DNA of 64,000 bases from Rhynochetos jubatus. Lineage: Eukaryota; Chordata; Aves; Eurypygiformes; Rhynochetidae. Position numbers and translations under genes: made by a program. Positions 11,885 through 24,959 of the stretch are shown piece by piece. The notes below the pieces were generated by a model. It made no database searches. It worked only from the letters and a program-made list of their open reading frames with translations, and was not told the DNA's origin. The stretch spans positions 8,102,589 to 8,166,588 of the forward strand of contig CM050652.1 in the NCBI GenBank assembly GCA_027574665.1, in the 5' to 3' direction. Position 1 is the stretch's first letter, and every line of letters begins with the position of its first letter.

Positions 11885-14051
11885 GGCATCAAGGCACAGA
11901 ACTTACAAAACAAGGACTCAGTCATGCCCTGGGCTGTGCTGAAGTCATAGTGGATCCCGTGCAGACCAGAGACCTGGAGCTTATTTCATACTCACGACCC
12001 GGATCAGTGTACGTGATCCTACACGTATGGCAAAGCTCCCATTGATCTTCCTTATGTAGGATGAGGGCATGAATGAGCTGGGACTGAGGAAACACTTAGA
12101 GCACAAGAGAGCTTTATAAGTATTTTAATTACACCCCTTTGCTTTAAAAATGTAACCGTGTTCTGGAGTGGTAATTCATACTGCGAATCTCTAGTGCAAG
12201 TCTGGCACAGTCAGTACGATACCGTAAATGGGAGTTTAATAATTGCTGATTACTTTAGAAATGTTTTCTTGTATAAAAGACATGGAAATAAGTGATAATC
12301 AAGGGTGAAGGGATTACTGCTGTTGATTTAAAAGCTTGCTGAGGCAGATTTGAAATCCCAAAGCTAGAGTATTTGTTTTAGCACATAAAAATGCAAAGAA
12401 GGACAGACTGGTAGAGTCCTTGTTCGAACAACTGGCAGGCAAGTAGCAATAAATCATGAAAAAAAACCTTTCCTAAACTTTTCCTTTTAATAAATTAGGC
12501 CTTGTTTGTAAAATAGCTTGGGAGAACATGTTAATACAGAACTGCTAGCTAGGTAACGAGCCAAATCCATCTCTGCATTTCGGCTGAGTTGCACCAGGGA
12601 TGAATTTGGCTCTGTCTCTCTATAAACATGAATCAAGCTGTTTGCATTTTGTCATTACACTATCCCTGACCCAAGAGGATACATTTCCTTGGCAACAACA
12701 ATTAAGAGCTTGACAAAAACACTACACACTATCTGCGTCTTTTTTTTTCTTCCTTAACAAAAGCTGTATTTTCTCACCCCTGCCCCTCCTAAGTAAGGAA
12801 GATTAAGGGGCCCATCCAGTTTCCTGTGAAATGAAAGATAAAATTTCCACTGGTTTTGATAGCTACAGCAGAGCTTTCTTCATTTTGTGATTATTTATGG
12901 GATTGATAGGCTGAGTCAGGCAGCAATCCCAGCTCTGGTGGCTCTGCTGGTTGCATTCTGACTTACAAAACTTCTCCTGTGCATGGCGAATGCGAAGAGG
13001 AAGGTGGCTGCACCAGCGATATGCTGGGAGTCTTCTGCGTTTCCAGGTGTTTGGGGGAGATTACAGCAACTAAGCGGGCTTTCTTTGGGAAATTCACTGA
13101 AGGTAAGAGCTGCGCAGGTATTCTGGGATCACACATTTAACCAAGAGACTCAGATCAAGGCTTTCCTGCAAGCAAAGATTTGGCCAAAGGTATCCTGGCG
13201 ATGTAAAAGAGACTCCTCTGGCTGTGCAAACCTGCTGGCCCAGGATATTCCCTTCAATACAAGATATTTGTGTATCTCATAGGCACTGCATGAAGAAATG
13301 TTACATTTTGTGGATGTGTCTGACTGAATTTGTCATCGGGAAAATGGGGTGATGGCTCTTTCCCTTTAGAACACAGTGGGATTTTTAGGATCGTCTGCCA
13401 GTTTGTATCTGTACAGCAGAGCCTGGATCCTGGCCAGCCCCTTCGGAGGAGCTGTAATCTTCACCACCAGCCTTCTAACATGACTAACAGAAAATCAGTA
13501 TATCTTCCCTCGTGTTTTTACTCTCTATAAAATACTTTAATGAATGTAAACCCTCTTCGAAACCCTTATCAGACATCTCTTCCTGATCCAATACAAACCA
13601 AGACATAAGCGTATAGTTAGTAATTGCAGAAATTCCCATCATGGCTTTTCCCAACTAGATATTACACATCAGGATGAGAGGAACAGCATGTGCGTCAGTC
13701 ATAACATATAAGATACTATTTATTAAGCGTCAGCCAAACTCTGCTCAGAGCTGTGCAGAATGCAGGCCCTGTCTTTAAGGAATTTCGTACGCAGAAAAGC
13801 TTAGTCCTGCCAAACTTAATTTTCAGAGGAAACCTCAGTGAGTGTTTCAGGGTTTGTGCACCCAGGCTTTAGGCAATTCCTGCCTCTGTAAACAATGTAT
13901 TTATCCCCTTGTTGTGAGCTGAGCTGTTGACAATGCAAACTGACTGTAATGAACAGTTGGAGATAAAACCTGCTTCTGCTCACTTGAGATGGCTGAACCT
14001 AACTTGTGGTCTTTTAGCTGTCATTGCAAGGAGCCAGGAGGGAGGTAACGG
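11885..14051. other. Unassigned single-copy sequence
   Basis: No repeat family is recognised. An open frame starting at 12983 runs to a good-looking donor (AAG|GTAAGA) at 13102/13103, but the peptide matches nothing I know and no promoter or CpG island lies upstream. I therefore left it out as a gene. The stretch at 12240-12360 is AT-rich and unremarkable. Confidence 0.5.
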
Positions 14052-14101
14052 TCACCACATCCAGCCACTGCAGTCAACCATCACATCCAGCCATGCAGTC
14101 A
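14052..14101. repeat. Imperfect 25-30 bp tandem duplication
   Basis: Two adjacent units share CACATCCAGCC followed by A(CT)GCAGTCA. They differ by a few bases and a small gap. It looks like an older local duplication. Confidence 0.6.
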
Positions 14102-15619
14102 GCGGTACAAGAGAACAGTATTTCATTGACTGCATCTGAGAAACCCACTGAGGTGTCCTGTGAAGTTTTTACCCGACTGATGGTAAGCCAGAAAAATAGC
14201 AAGAGAACAAAAAAAAAAAAATCTGTTTTCCTCCTCTCTTGCTTTTTTGTGTGGCAACACAATAACCCCGCTATCAGGATCAGCAGCCCATTTTCATTAG
14301 GAAAACTGAGCAGTCTTTACCAGCATAGTGAAAAAGAGCCCAAATCTGCTTTTTGCTGCTTTTGAGCGATAGGCTGGGAGGGATTTTCCACATCTGTTTC
14401 CTCCATTCGCCTTTCGTTTGCTGCCGCGGGGCAGGAAACACATTGCTCCTTGCACCAGCCGCTGATCCCTCCGGGAGTCAGCCTGTAAGCAGGGCTGGAA
14501 GTCCTTCACACTTCATCTTGTGGAGCTTTGACAACATGGATTGCTATTAAACCCAGCTCAACTTGCTGTGTCAGGGCAGGAGGCTGAGGGGAGAGTGTGT
14601 TTGGTTTGTGTATAGTAAAGAAAAAAAGGAAAAGAAAAAGTTAGTGAAGGGAATGAGGAAAACTGAAACCTGGCCTCACGAGGAATATTTCAATAGCTGT
14701 CAGTGTGACAAGTCGTGGCTATGCCCCATCACACCGCTACAGACCAGTGCAACCAAGAGTTACCTTAGTGTCTGCCACTGTCTATTCATAACTCTCCTCC
14801 AGGATGTCCTCTCTGCAGGAGGAGACGTGTCTGAGTCATTCCTGCTTTGGACATGCCCCTAAACGTCTGTCACCTGGGTGGAATGACACCAACACCTTTC
14901 CCATCGCACCCCGAAGAGCCCATCCCCAAGACAAGGTTGTCCCTTCTCCCCCTGACATTCCCCTTTAACCTTTATGTGCCTTGAGGTGTCACCAGCCAGC
15001 ATTACCTCCTGACAACCTGACCAGAAACTCTTCCACTTGCTCCATCCTCTTTCCAGTGCTTCCTCACTGCATGCGGCTGTCACATCTTACAAGCGTGTTT
15101 GCAAGGATGGCTCTTTTTCTAGGGCATAAAAAAACACGTCATGCTTTTCCCACCTGTCCCCTCCTGAAAAAGAATGCTCATGAGCAGTGAAAGATAAACA
15201 CTTGTCATTCAAAACCTCTGTCCCCGGTAACCTCTAGGCATCTGGCCCCTGTCTCTTACTGCAAAGCCAGGTAAGTTCCCGTCCTGATTTCATCCAGCTC
15301 ATTTTCATACTTTCCAAAGCTTGAAACTTGCACGCTGCCGAGCCCTTGAGACTGATTAAAAATAACCTGTGTTAAGCAAAATCACCAGCCAGGTCTTCAC
15401 TGTGCAACAGCCTGTCCCGGGATCTCACGCAGCACCTTGTCTAATGCTCATTTGGCAGAGGCTGGGGTGTCACTTAGAGGTCAGATCTTGGGTCTTCCAG
15501 CATGACTTACGGGGGGCGCCCACTGAAGGCTGACTCCCCTCGTCAGCAATGGATCGCAGACAAAAGGGGAAAGAGGTGGTAATTTTAGAAGTTTCCTAGC
15601 TCCTACAGCAGAAATGAGG
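14102..15619. other. Unassigned sequence with a 13-base A run
   Basis: A run of 13 A lies at 14209-14221, with no polyadenylation signal or retrogene body before it. The rest is single-copy sequence with short open frames only, ending at the solo LTR. Confidence 0.55.
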
Positions 15620-15705
15620 TGGTGTAGTTTAGCCCCAGCAGACAACAAAGCACCACGCAGCCGCTTGCTTGCATCCCTCCAGGCGGGCAAAAAAGAGAGA
15701 GGAAA

Positions 15706-15755
15706 TTATAATAGTAGTAGTAATGATAACGGTAATAGTAATAATATAATGATGA
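15706..15755. repeat. Degenerate trinucleotide (TAA/TAG) microsatellite inside the LTR
   Basis: The stretch is built from repeated TAATAG, TAATAA and TGATAA words. Other copies of this LTR family, as I recall them, carry an ATT-rich tract at the same place, so it belongs to the element and is not a separate insertion. Confidence 0.75.
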
Positions 15756-15860
15756 GGGATTATTCAAAAGCAAGTGATGCACAACATAACAATTGCTCAC
15801 TACCCAGTGATCCGTAGCCTGCCCCTGAGCAGTGATTCCCATCCCCTGGCCAACTCCAAT

Positions 15861-15868
15861 TTTATATA
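15861..15868 (-). promoter_or_regulatory. TATA box of the solo LTR
   Basis: On the minus strand the bases read TATATAAA. They lie about 260 bp into the LTR, where the U3 promoter of this family is expected, just after a GCTCAG word. Whether the promoter still works cannot be told from sequence. Confidence 0.55.
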
Positions 15869-16127
15869 CTGAGCATGTCAGTATGGAATGTCCCTTTGGC
15901 CAGTTTGGGTTGGCTGTCCTGGCTACATTCCCTCCCAGTTCCTTGTGCCCCTCCACACTGGCAGAGCGTGGGAACCTGAAAATCCTTGACTTAGTATAAG
16001 CACTACAACTATTTAGCAACAACTAAAACCACCCGTGGGTTATCAACATCATTCTCATGCTAAATCCGAAACACAGCACTACACCAGCTGCTAGGAAGAC
16101 AACTCTATCCCAGCCAAAACCAGGACA

Positions 16128-19104
16128 GAAGGCAACGCTGAATTGCATCCACCAAGGACCCAGAGGTTTCCTCAGCAGGGCAGGCAGAGCATGCAGAGAG
16201 GTCTGTCGGCAGTGTTGTGCCCTCCTGTCGACGGTGGAGTGTGCACCGATGCCCACTTCTGGGTTGCAGAGGAGAACGTGCAAAGTAAGCAGGAGAGCGA
16301 GAGATGCAGAGAGTCGTGACAGACGACACACCAAGGTGCTCTGAGAAAACATCGTGACTTCCTTCAACATTTGTCGCCTCATAAGCAAAAATCAGTACAG
16401 GCAGTGTTGTTTACCACGCACAGGGAAGGATGTGCTTTCATCTTCACCTCACGCCGACCTTCTAATCCCCGACATTCTCCCTAAGGAGACGTGCTCTGAA
16501 TGCTCAGCGAGGATGAGTGCAAATGAATCCCGGCGTGCACAGAACGGCAGGGCTTAGCGTGGGGTGTTCACCATGGCTCTAGGATTATGTACAATTAGAC
16601 CGTCTAGACCACAGTCAGAGGGGATGTGGATGGGGTGAGGATTACCAGCTGGGAAATGAGATGTTCAGTGAGAGGGAGGGGAGCTGGGCTGGGGGGGGAG
16701 AGGAAGCCAAGTGGAAATGTAAGAAAGCACCAAATAAATTGCCACTGGGTCGGATTTATTGCACACCCTCAGCTTCCTTGCATCAGCTATATCCTGAGCT
16801 CCTACTGCAACATCTGAGCCCTTGGCAGTCTTGCCTGTCTTTCTCCTTCCTCCTCCCGGTTAGGAAGGAAAGTGGCATTGCCTTCCATTAGCACTGGGCC
16901 AATGAGACACGCGCTGGGTGGGGATGTTCAGGTAGGCTGAGCTTCACCTCCCGTCTGCCTTCTGTATGTGTCCTGGTGCTTCAGACACACCAAGCTTGGA
17001 CTTCTCTTGGACACAAAAGTATGTGGTCCCTTTTGTCCTTTTGGTTCATACAGAGGGTCTGTGGCAGACCAAAACCTGAACCCAGGTTCCGAGGCTGTTG
17101 TTCTAAACCTTGGACCGTGCTCCCACCCATGGCCCTTCCCTTCCGATGGCATGGGATGTTCACCTTATTGCCAGGTGTAGGAGTATTCCTAAAGAAATCA
17201 GTACAGAGCCACGACCTATTTGACATGCCACAGTGAGTAGTTCTCACCCTGGAAACAGGAAAATGTCCTATTTTGTTCCTCTTGATGTTCCCTGCAGGCA
17301 ACTGGGCCCAAATCTATGCCTGCACCGGTGCTGCATATCAGAGATGCACAGGGGAGACGACTTGTTCCTCCTCAGCCTGAGGGCCATGGCCTAGAGCTTG
17401 GTTTTCCTGGGGTGAATCACAACAGCAGTGAGTTTTTAGACTCCTGAGCTTTAATACCCCGAGGTTACCCAGGGTGACACGGCCTCTCCTTCTCTTCCGC
17501 CTGCCTGGGGTATTCTCCAGGGAAGTAGGTGTAGATGTGCTGAGTGGACACTGCGTGGGCTCTGCTGGAACAGGGCGGGCCACGGGCCATTCTTGGGGGA
17601 TCGCTCCTGTTCTTGCTCCTTTGTGTTGGACCGTGCTTTGCCTGGCACCAGTGTTTGGGAGCCAGATGGTCCTGCAACTTGTTGTTTCATGCAGTTGGGC
17701 TCTGCCAGCCTGAGCAGACGGATTGGAGAGGCCTCGGCGAGAGTAGGAAACCGTTTTTGCTGAAGCGTAGGAGCTATTTTAAACACATCAGCAAAGTCTA
17801 GCGTGGAGAAGACCCTGCCGCCTCCGAAGCATATTTAGCCAATCTGATAGTGAAATCTGACCATATTTTACAGAGCATATCATTTCCCCTGCTCCAGGCA
17901 GGGCCTGGGGCCAGGAGGCTTCATGCAGTTCCAGCCATTAGCAAGGAGAGCCCTTTCTCCAGCAGGCAGTTGAGGAAAAACACATTTTTCACTACATTAG
18001 CTGGAAAACCAAACACCTAAGTTCACCTACTTCTTTGTTTACTCCTCCATCAGTGCTGTTGGATGACCTGCAGGTACCTCTGGGCATCACTCTTGTCCTC
18101 TCCCATTCTCCTCACTGAAATAGGACAAAAGATTGGGGAAAAAAATGCCAGATTTTTGCAGACCAGTTTAACCTGTGCATGCTAATGCCTGTGAGCAGCA
18201 GCCCTGCAGGCAGATGTGTCCTGCCTGCTCTGACCCCAGAGCACTGGGAGCCTTCACCCTGCCTGGGCTAGCTAACTGGTCCTATGCTCAAGGCATGACT
18301 TGGTGCTGGGAAGTGTGGGTGCTTTTATACTGTCTACAGCAGAAAATACAGAGATTCATCTCTCTCTGCTCTCCTCAGTCCTTAAAACACAGCTATTACA
18401 CAGTCTACAGCTGGGTGGAGTTTCCATCATTACTCCTGGGCTCTGAAACCAACTTCTCAGTGGTTTTCCCTGTCTCCCCTTGGCCCTAAGAGATGTGCTG
18501 CCGCTCTCCGACATCCTGCTTTCTGCAGGGTGGATTCAGGAAATACTCTACTAATCTTTTTGGCACTAAGGAGGCACTTTTGAGTCTGAACAAACCCAGA
18601 GAGATTTTGGGTTTTATTCTCGCTGCATGACAAGCAGCAGGAGCCATAGGTGTGGGGTGTTGGGGACGTATCCCACCGCACCGCAGCTGGCAAAACAAAA
18701 CTTCCTACAAAGTTTTCACCACTTGCCTGGCTTCCTCCCTGCAGGAAATCCAGCCTCCCCCGCTCCCAGAGATGATAGCCGGAGCTCTATTTGCAGTTCC
18801 CCTTTCACAAATAAAACCAGCGCTGAGTAGTAAACACAGAGCCACCAAACGTGACAAGCAATACTCAAAGCTTGGAAGATGGTGAGGTTCTTTTCTACTG
18901 ATTTTGGTGAAACTGGCTGCCAAATCCTTGAGCTGTGTGCAAATAGCTCCGTGTTCCTGTAATTTGCTTTCCAGCAGCACCCTAAAGCCCCAGCTGGGGC
19001 TGGAGCCATGCCCCACACCCGCTCTGCAGAGCATGCACGTGCTCTGCTTCTTACGTGCTTGCTGAGAGGCTGGTAGTGGAAGACTAGAGAAGCAGGGCCA
19101 GATC
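16128..19104. other. Unassigned, slightly GC-richer single-copy sequence
   Basis: No repeat, RNA gene or supported exon is visible. Overlapping open frames of 70-148 codons on both strands (for example 17451-17786 and 18705-19151, minus) occur in several frames at once. This is typical of GC-richer non-coding DNA and not of a real gene. Confidence 0.5.
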
Positions 19105-19137
19105 CAACATAGGTACAACATAGGTACAACACAGGTA
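19105..19137. repeat. 11-bp tandem repeat, three copies
   Basis: The unit CAACATAGGTA is present at 19105-19115 and 19116-19126. A third copy with one change (CAACACAGGTA) lies at 19127-19137. It is a short minisatellite-like duplication. Confidence 0.9.
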
Positions 19138-19790
19138 TAAATCTGACTCATCAGGAAGAGTTTAGCTGCAGAGTGTGGTATGCAGATGGAAAAAAAGGAG
19201 TGTGAGGATCACTACACCTGATCTGATCTGAAGTCCAGTTACCTCGGTATCCAGTCACCAAATAAGGCTGAAACCAGTGGCTTCCAGAGCAGATAAGCAT
19301 AATCCCTTCATCCAAGAGGATTATATTTCTCTTCCATAAGTGCCGATAACTTAAAAATCCTTAAATTTGGTCTTTTCGTAATACTCTTGCCCTAACTAGC
19401 CCCATACAAGCCCTGTATCCCCCAATTAAAAAAAATTAGATACTCAAAACTGAAGAATTTGAGAAATTTTAACATTATATGAACCTCCATTTTCCTCCTC
19501 AATATATAGCACGTTTCAGCTTGAGTTAAAGGAGACTGTGAAAGGAAGAAATAAAAGGCTGATATCAGATATTGGTAGGGCTGTAAGGGAACAAACAAAC
19601 AGCGTTTGCTGGGACGTGGCCATCGCTGGGTGCAGCTCGTTGCAGGCAGACACAAGATATATGCCCCAAGTCCCACTCTCCAGGACAGGAGTGGAAACAT
19701 CCCTTCTTACACAAGGAGACTGAGAAAAGGAAAGTCCACTGGGATCCTTGCACCCAGACTTTCCTGAAGTATGTCATGGCATGCAGCATG

Positions 19791-19832
19791 TTTTCCTCCA
19801 GTTTTCCTCCAGTAAAAGGCTGGAGGAAAACT
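19791..19832. repeat. Direct duplication followed by its perfect inverted copy (hairpin)
   Basis: TTTTCCTCCAG occurs twice in tandem (19791-19801, 19802-19812). After a 7-base spacer comes the reverse complement at 19820-19830. Counting flanks, AGTTTTCCTCCAG (19800-19812) pairs perfectly with CTGGAGGAAAACT (19820-19832), a 13-bp stem with a 7-base loop. A template-switch event during replication would explain the pattern. Confidence 0.9.
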
Positions 19833-22800
19833 CCTTGAAGGAGCTTCCAGAAGAGGATTTCTAACTAGCAGGTCTGCCAAAGGTTCAATGCTACCTAAAG
19901 GCCATGCCGGTAAAAGATTGCTCCCCTGGAATTTGCCTTGGGAAACAACTTTCACGTTTAAAAGCAAAAGCTTTAAATGGTCAGATGTTTTGCTGACTCT
20001 GTTTCATGGATACTGGTATTTTAATGGAGAGCACTAGATTCCCCAGTAAGACGTTTTTGATGGCTAGGGATCTGTGGTGGTCCAAAAGGATTTAAAAAAG
20101 GAGTGATTTACATTTTCTATACAAAAAACAGGAGGTGAGGAAAGCTGTGCTGAGCACAGTGAAAGAGCTCTGGATTTATATGGAATAAAATAATAACCAG
20201 GCTGAACTGCCAAACCCCTTAATGACCACGTTCCCTTTCCAGAGATGGAAAAAAGAAGGACCAGCACCTTTTTTTAAACCTCACATTTCCAGGAATCTCT
20301 TTGCTTTGCCTTTCACACCAGGATTAGAAGAGGTAGGGTTAAGATACCAAGATAAAGGTCATCCTCAAGTATATTTAGCCTGACTGGAAGTAGGAAATAC
20401 CAGAAATCCCTCCAGATTCCCAGCTCAACTTGGCCATTTCAAGAAACACAGATAAATCCCCCAACATCTGCTTGCTTATCAGCCACACCAAAGGGAAACT
20501 GCAAACCATCTGCTTTCTGAAGAGCCATACCTGATGCAGTTTGCTCTTGCGTTGGCCGGTACTTCATGCCCTGCACCTTCTCCCTGCCAGGCCCCCAGGG
20601 CAGGGGAAGGAACCCGTGATGAGTTACGTGGCGTTTGTATTTTGGATCAAGTCACACGTGCCATGGGTTGTTATTTTAAATGACATTCAAGGAGTGTGAT
20701 GAATATTTACTTCATGCACTGCAGGAAGGTGTGTTTTTTTTAAGTTCTTATTTTTATCCCAACGTAAACAAAGGGACCAGAGTTCGGGAGGGTAACTGGG
20801 ATGCTGCCGATGCGTTGAGCAAAAGGAAACTCAATTTTTATTAGTGGGGGGCAAGCCACATTGAGGGGGTTCTTTGTAATAAAATCCCCTCACACCCCGC
20901 ACCTTTCTCCTCCTTCATTTCCAGAATTCCCTGTGATTTTTTAGTTTTCCATTTCTACACAGCATTGCAGAGAAAAACACACACAGACCCCAAAGTGTGG
21001 GTGCTGTGTAAGAGGGGTGGAAAGAGAATCCAGATCTTCCTGCCCACAGCCCCACACTTTCGTTGCACACTCACCACCGGCTCTGCCATTGGTCCCCTTG
21101 CACACACAGAAAAAACGGCACATGTGCTTGGGGGAAATGGGAGGTAAATCTGAAACGTGGGGTATTTTCTCATTTGCAAGACCCAAGTCCATCTCTGGAT
21201 GAACACCACTTGGCACCAGTGGGTTACTTCAGCAAAATACGGTTTAGACCCTGCTCCATTTGCCTTTTTTTAGCCTGCTGCTCCACCACTTCTCAAGCAG
21301 AATTTTTGCCAAGGATATAAAGATCTTGGCCAGTTTAGGCTTTTCTCCTGTAAGGTGCTATCTCAGAAAAGTAAAATGCTCCAGATGACAAAATATTTCA
21401 CTCTCCAGTAGCTGAAGAAGGAAGTTGTGGCTTAATGGAGAAGTCCTGCAAGCAGCCAAAAACCGGGAGCTCAGGACGGACGTGCTGAACCAGGAAAATC
21501 ATGTCCGTTTTGCGGCTGAGCAACAATACCATTGCTTCAGCGCTGGTTAAAAATACCTGTGACCTGAGCCTGCTGCAATCGAAGGAAGTCTGGCCTGGGT
21601 TAAGGGAGACATTTAAAATAAATCATTTTGCAACGGTGCAGATGTTTTCTTTGGTGCCACCAGCAGCACCGGCTGGCCTGAAAGGCAGCAGAAATGAACA
21701 GGTGCCCATCTCTTACTGGGCAGCTCACCATCCAGCGTTGGCATTTCCATCTTCTTCATGGCTCTAAGATGATTTAAGCATCTTCATCCTCCAACCCTGG
21801 CGCAGAAGCAATAACCTCTGGTAAATGAGCAGCACGTTTGGTTGGAGTCCTTACTATCTTAGATGGCTGTAGGTGCAAGCACTTGCCGGTTACCTGCGAA
21901 CTCTCTGCTGCTCAGAAATGTGCTTTCTGCTTTGCTTGGGTCGTGGCCAGTTTGCTTGCGGTGCAGCATGTAACCACACCACGGCAGCAAGAAGAGGGGA
22001 GCCACCCTGCGGATTTGCTTTAGCAAGAAGCCAGAATTCTGTTTTTCCTTCATTTCCTTTGGTTTCCTACTTTGGCTTTGCTTTCAAGGTTTGTGGAGGA
22101 GGGACGGGTGGTTTTCGGCTGGTCTGTGGAGTTTGCCTTTCCCTGGATGCTGCGTCCCTGTGGTACTGAGAGCTGGTGCTGGCATTGCTCCTGGTATCTG
22201 TGCGGGGAGAAGTGCCAAACGATGGGGTTGGTGAAGATGCAGTTGCAAAGCAGTGGTGAGAAGGGTGCTGAAACTTGCTCTTTGCATTGCACAGGCCTTA
22301 CGCCAAAGATGTTAGCATGGTTCCCTATGCCACAGATGTTTAATCTGTGGCCCAGAGCTAGGGAGGGTCCTGTCACCGCAGACGAAGAGAAGGAACTCTG
22401 TGACAGAACACAGCAAGGTAAGGTGGAGCAGGCCTCCTGCACCAAGGTTGGAAGACACCAAGATGAGGAATTTGTGCTGCCCCAGGCAGCAAAACACCTG
22501 CTGCCCTCCTTCTGGCTCTGCTTGGGAGTGCAATGGACCCAGCCTCTCCCACCACTCCTCCCTCCCCTCTTTGCAGCTTGCTGGGACCTGCACTTTCACC
22601 AGGAGGGCCCACAGCAATATCTGGGCACTGCCTGAAGGCAGAGATAACCCCTTTTTGCCAGTAACAGCCATGGGCAATCACAGCAGTGGAAGACACTAAT
22701 CTAGTCCTTACCTAGAGGTAAGTTTAAGGAAGTGCAAAGGGGGAAAACTCCCTCTGCCTTGGCATGGAGGGCCCAGAAAGTAGCTTCACAGCCACCCAGC

Positions 22801-24959
22801 ACATCTCCTACCAGCTTCACACCAGCATCATGTCCAACCTCACAGAGGTCTGGGTGGAGAAAGGCTGTTTTGTGCTGCAGAGTCATCTGCAGATGGATGC
22901 GGATGGCAGCTGGACATCAAAGTGCTTCCTGGAGTTTTGGTCTCTCCTCCCAGTTCCTCTTGGCGTCTTGCTGCTCCTGAACAGGGTTTTTCTTCAGATA
23001 CTTACGAAAAACATCTCTTTTTCTTTTTAAGGAGTATTTTCTCCACTAACTTGCATTTCTTTTAGTGCTGTCCTGTTTTTAAGCCAGGAAAATATGTGGT
23101 TTTTCATTTTTAAAAATGACACATTCCTGTGAGGAATGCTAAAAACACTAATAAAATGATGTCTGAACTTTTCAGGCTTTACATGGAAAATATTTGCTAT
23201 TCTTCTGCTCAGAGAATTAAGTAAGTCTTGCTCAGGTTCTTTCCTTAGTGGAATTTAGCTAAATCGCAGTTCAGAGGGCAGTTCTTCAGCTCAATATTGA
23301 TCTCCAGCTGACTCTTCATACAGCAGTGCCAGAGCTGTGTGCTACCCAGAGCATCTCTGCTCCCTAATTTGTCTGTCGGATCGTAAATGCAAGAGCCTGG
23401 AGGTTTGCTTTCATTTCTCTGCCACAAAACATAAAAGCAACCTTGCGACTGATTCTAACTGACAAAGGGTAAAAGCTACATCGGTAAAAACGTTTGGTTT
23501 GATTGCTGCTTTCTTACCACGCTGCCTCTGGGACATGGACAGACGTTGCACGGGTGTCGAGGCCGGGCAGATTCAGCACTGACATGAGTGAGGATGAAGG
23601 GAGAGCTTTTCTCTTATGCTTTTCGGTTTTTTTCCCTACACCTTTTCCACAGCTGCATCAGTGCAAATGCCGTCCCTCAGCAGCTTTGTCCTGCTGCACG
23701 GCCCCGACTAGTGCAGGCAGCAGGAGCTGGGATGCTTCTGCCCAGCAGGGACCCTGCCCCAGCTCAGCCAGTGCTGCGGTGTTTTCCCCGCTCCAGTCCC
23801 AGCATCCAGAGTCTCAGCATCTGTGACTGGCAACAGCCATTTATGCAAGGTCTTCCATTATCGTAAATAAACTGGGCTTCAGGTTAGAGCTCACAGATGT
23901 TCCAGCACTGAATATTACCAAGGGATTAATTCACTTGCCCAGAAAACTTTAAACATACCAAATAGATGCACAGGCAGCTTTTTCCAGGGTCCTCTTCCAG
24001 CTCTGATCTCTCGCTTGCTGTCTGGGTGGGCCCACATTAAACGTCGGCCTCACTTCAATCTATAACCGCAGATTTGCTGAGAACATTTTATTTTATTGCT
24101 CTGCCCATAGCAAACCAGGCAGGGAGGGAACGGCGGAGGAGACCCTACACAGCTCAAACCCCTGCTGGCCTCTTTTTCGCTTTGCCTTATCTAGAAAGCC
24201 ACACGGATAAGATATAATACCTCCAGGTCCAACCTCACACGCAGCGCTCCCATGGCATTGATGTGTGCTCAGCACGTGGATAATAAACTCCCATGCAAGA
24301 AATACGGATGTTCAGAATGTACCCATCTGGGATCACACTTATTTAGGATTTCATCCCCCTCGCTGCTGGCAGGTGGAGTCTCTATCTCAGAAGATGAGAG
24401 CGTTTCAGATACCTCCTTCCATCCAGCCAGCTGCTACGTCAAGTGTGACTAACAGAATTTATACGGTTTCACCAAATCACCCCAAATTTAAATACAGTAT
24501 GGTCACACCCCACTGAGTTTAGAGTTTACAAAGCAGATACAGCAGCCAGACCTTATAAGTGACAGTAATGTTGATGATGGATGTGCTCTTAGCAGGCCTG
24601 AAAAAGGGAGGGACTCTAAAAGGTCCCTCTTTTTATGGAATACCTGTTATCCACTCCCCCCAACGTGTCTGGGACAGACTCCCAAAAGCAACTCTAGGCA
24701 GATGAGGGTAGGAGAGGCAGGAGCTTCCCACCAAAACAGGCATGGAGTGGCACGGAACAGACACTGCTGGATGTCTTTTTAACAGACAGTTTGGGAACTG
24801 CCAATTATTTTAATAGCCAACTCTACCAAACAGAGTGAACAAACTTCAGTCTGGCTGTGATTCATATCCAGACCTTTATAGAGAGATTTCATGGCCCATC
24901 ATTTCTTGTTAGTGAGAAGAGAATGTGGTTCTTTGAAGGGGGAGATAGACAAATTAATG
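19833..24959. other. Unassigned single-copy sequence
   Basis: The stretch holds a 187-codon open frame (22072-22635, plus) and several overlapping minus-strand frames, none with a recognisable domain. One part of the frame is bounded by an acceptor-like and a donor-like site (22292-22414). Frames of this length are expected about once by chance in 64 kb at this composition. No repeat family is recognised. Confidence 0.5.

Larger units (their letters stand above)
15620..16127 (-). mobile_element. Solo LTR of an avian endogenous retrovirus (ERVL-like)
   Basis: Read on the minus strand from 16127, the element begins TGTCCTGGTTTTGGCTGGGA. It continues through words I recall from an LTR family very common in neoavian genomes: GATAGAGTT, TTGATAACCCAC, AACTGGCCAAAGGGACATTC. 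A TATATAAA box lies at 15861-15868. It ends in GCGGCTGCGTGGTGCTTTGT and a GGCTAAACTACACCA end at 15620. A degenerate ATT/ATAGT microsatellite (15706-15755) lies in the downstream half. The usual A-rich stretch with a polyadenylation signal after it seems to be missing, so the copy is about 70 bp shorter than I expect. No gag, pol or env sequence and no second LTR adjoin it, so it is a recombination-derived solo LTR. The 5-bp flanks do not match clearly, so no target duplication can be shown. Family assignment is from memory. Confidence 0.85.

Noticed and set aside
12983-13102. Possible first coding exon starting MANAKRKVAAP and ending at AAG|GTAAGA
   Set aside because: There is no CpG island or promoter upstream, no known protein match, and the frame continues past the donor. 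The evidence is too weak for a gene call.
14209-14221. A13 run as a retrogene tail
   Set aside because: No polyadenylation signal or transcript-like body precedes it.
22072-22635. 187-codon open frame on the plus strand, with an acceptor-like and donor-like pair inside (22292-22414)
   Set aside because: No domain or familiar motif is visible, composition is cysteine/tryptophan-rich, and large frames overlap it on the other strand. At this base composition about one such frame is expected by chance in 64 kb.
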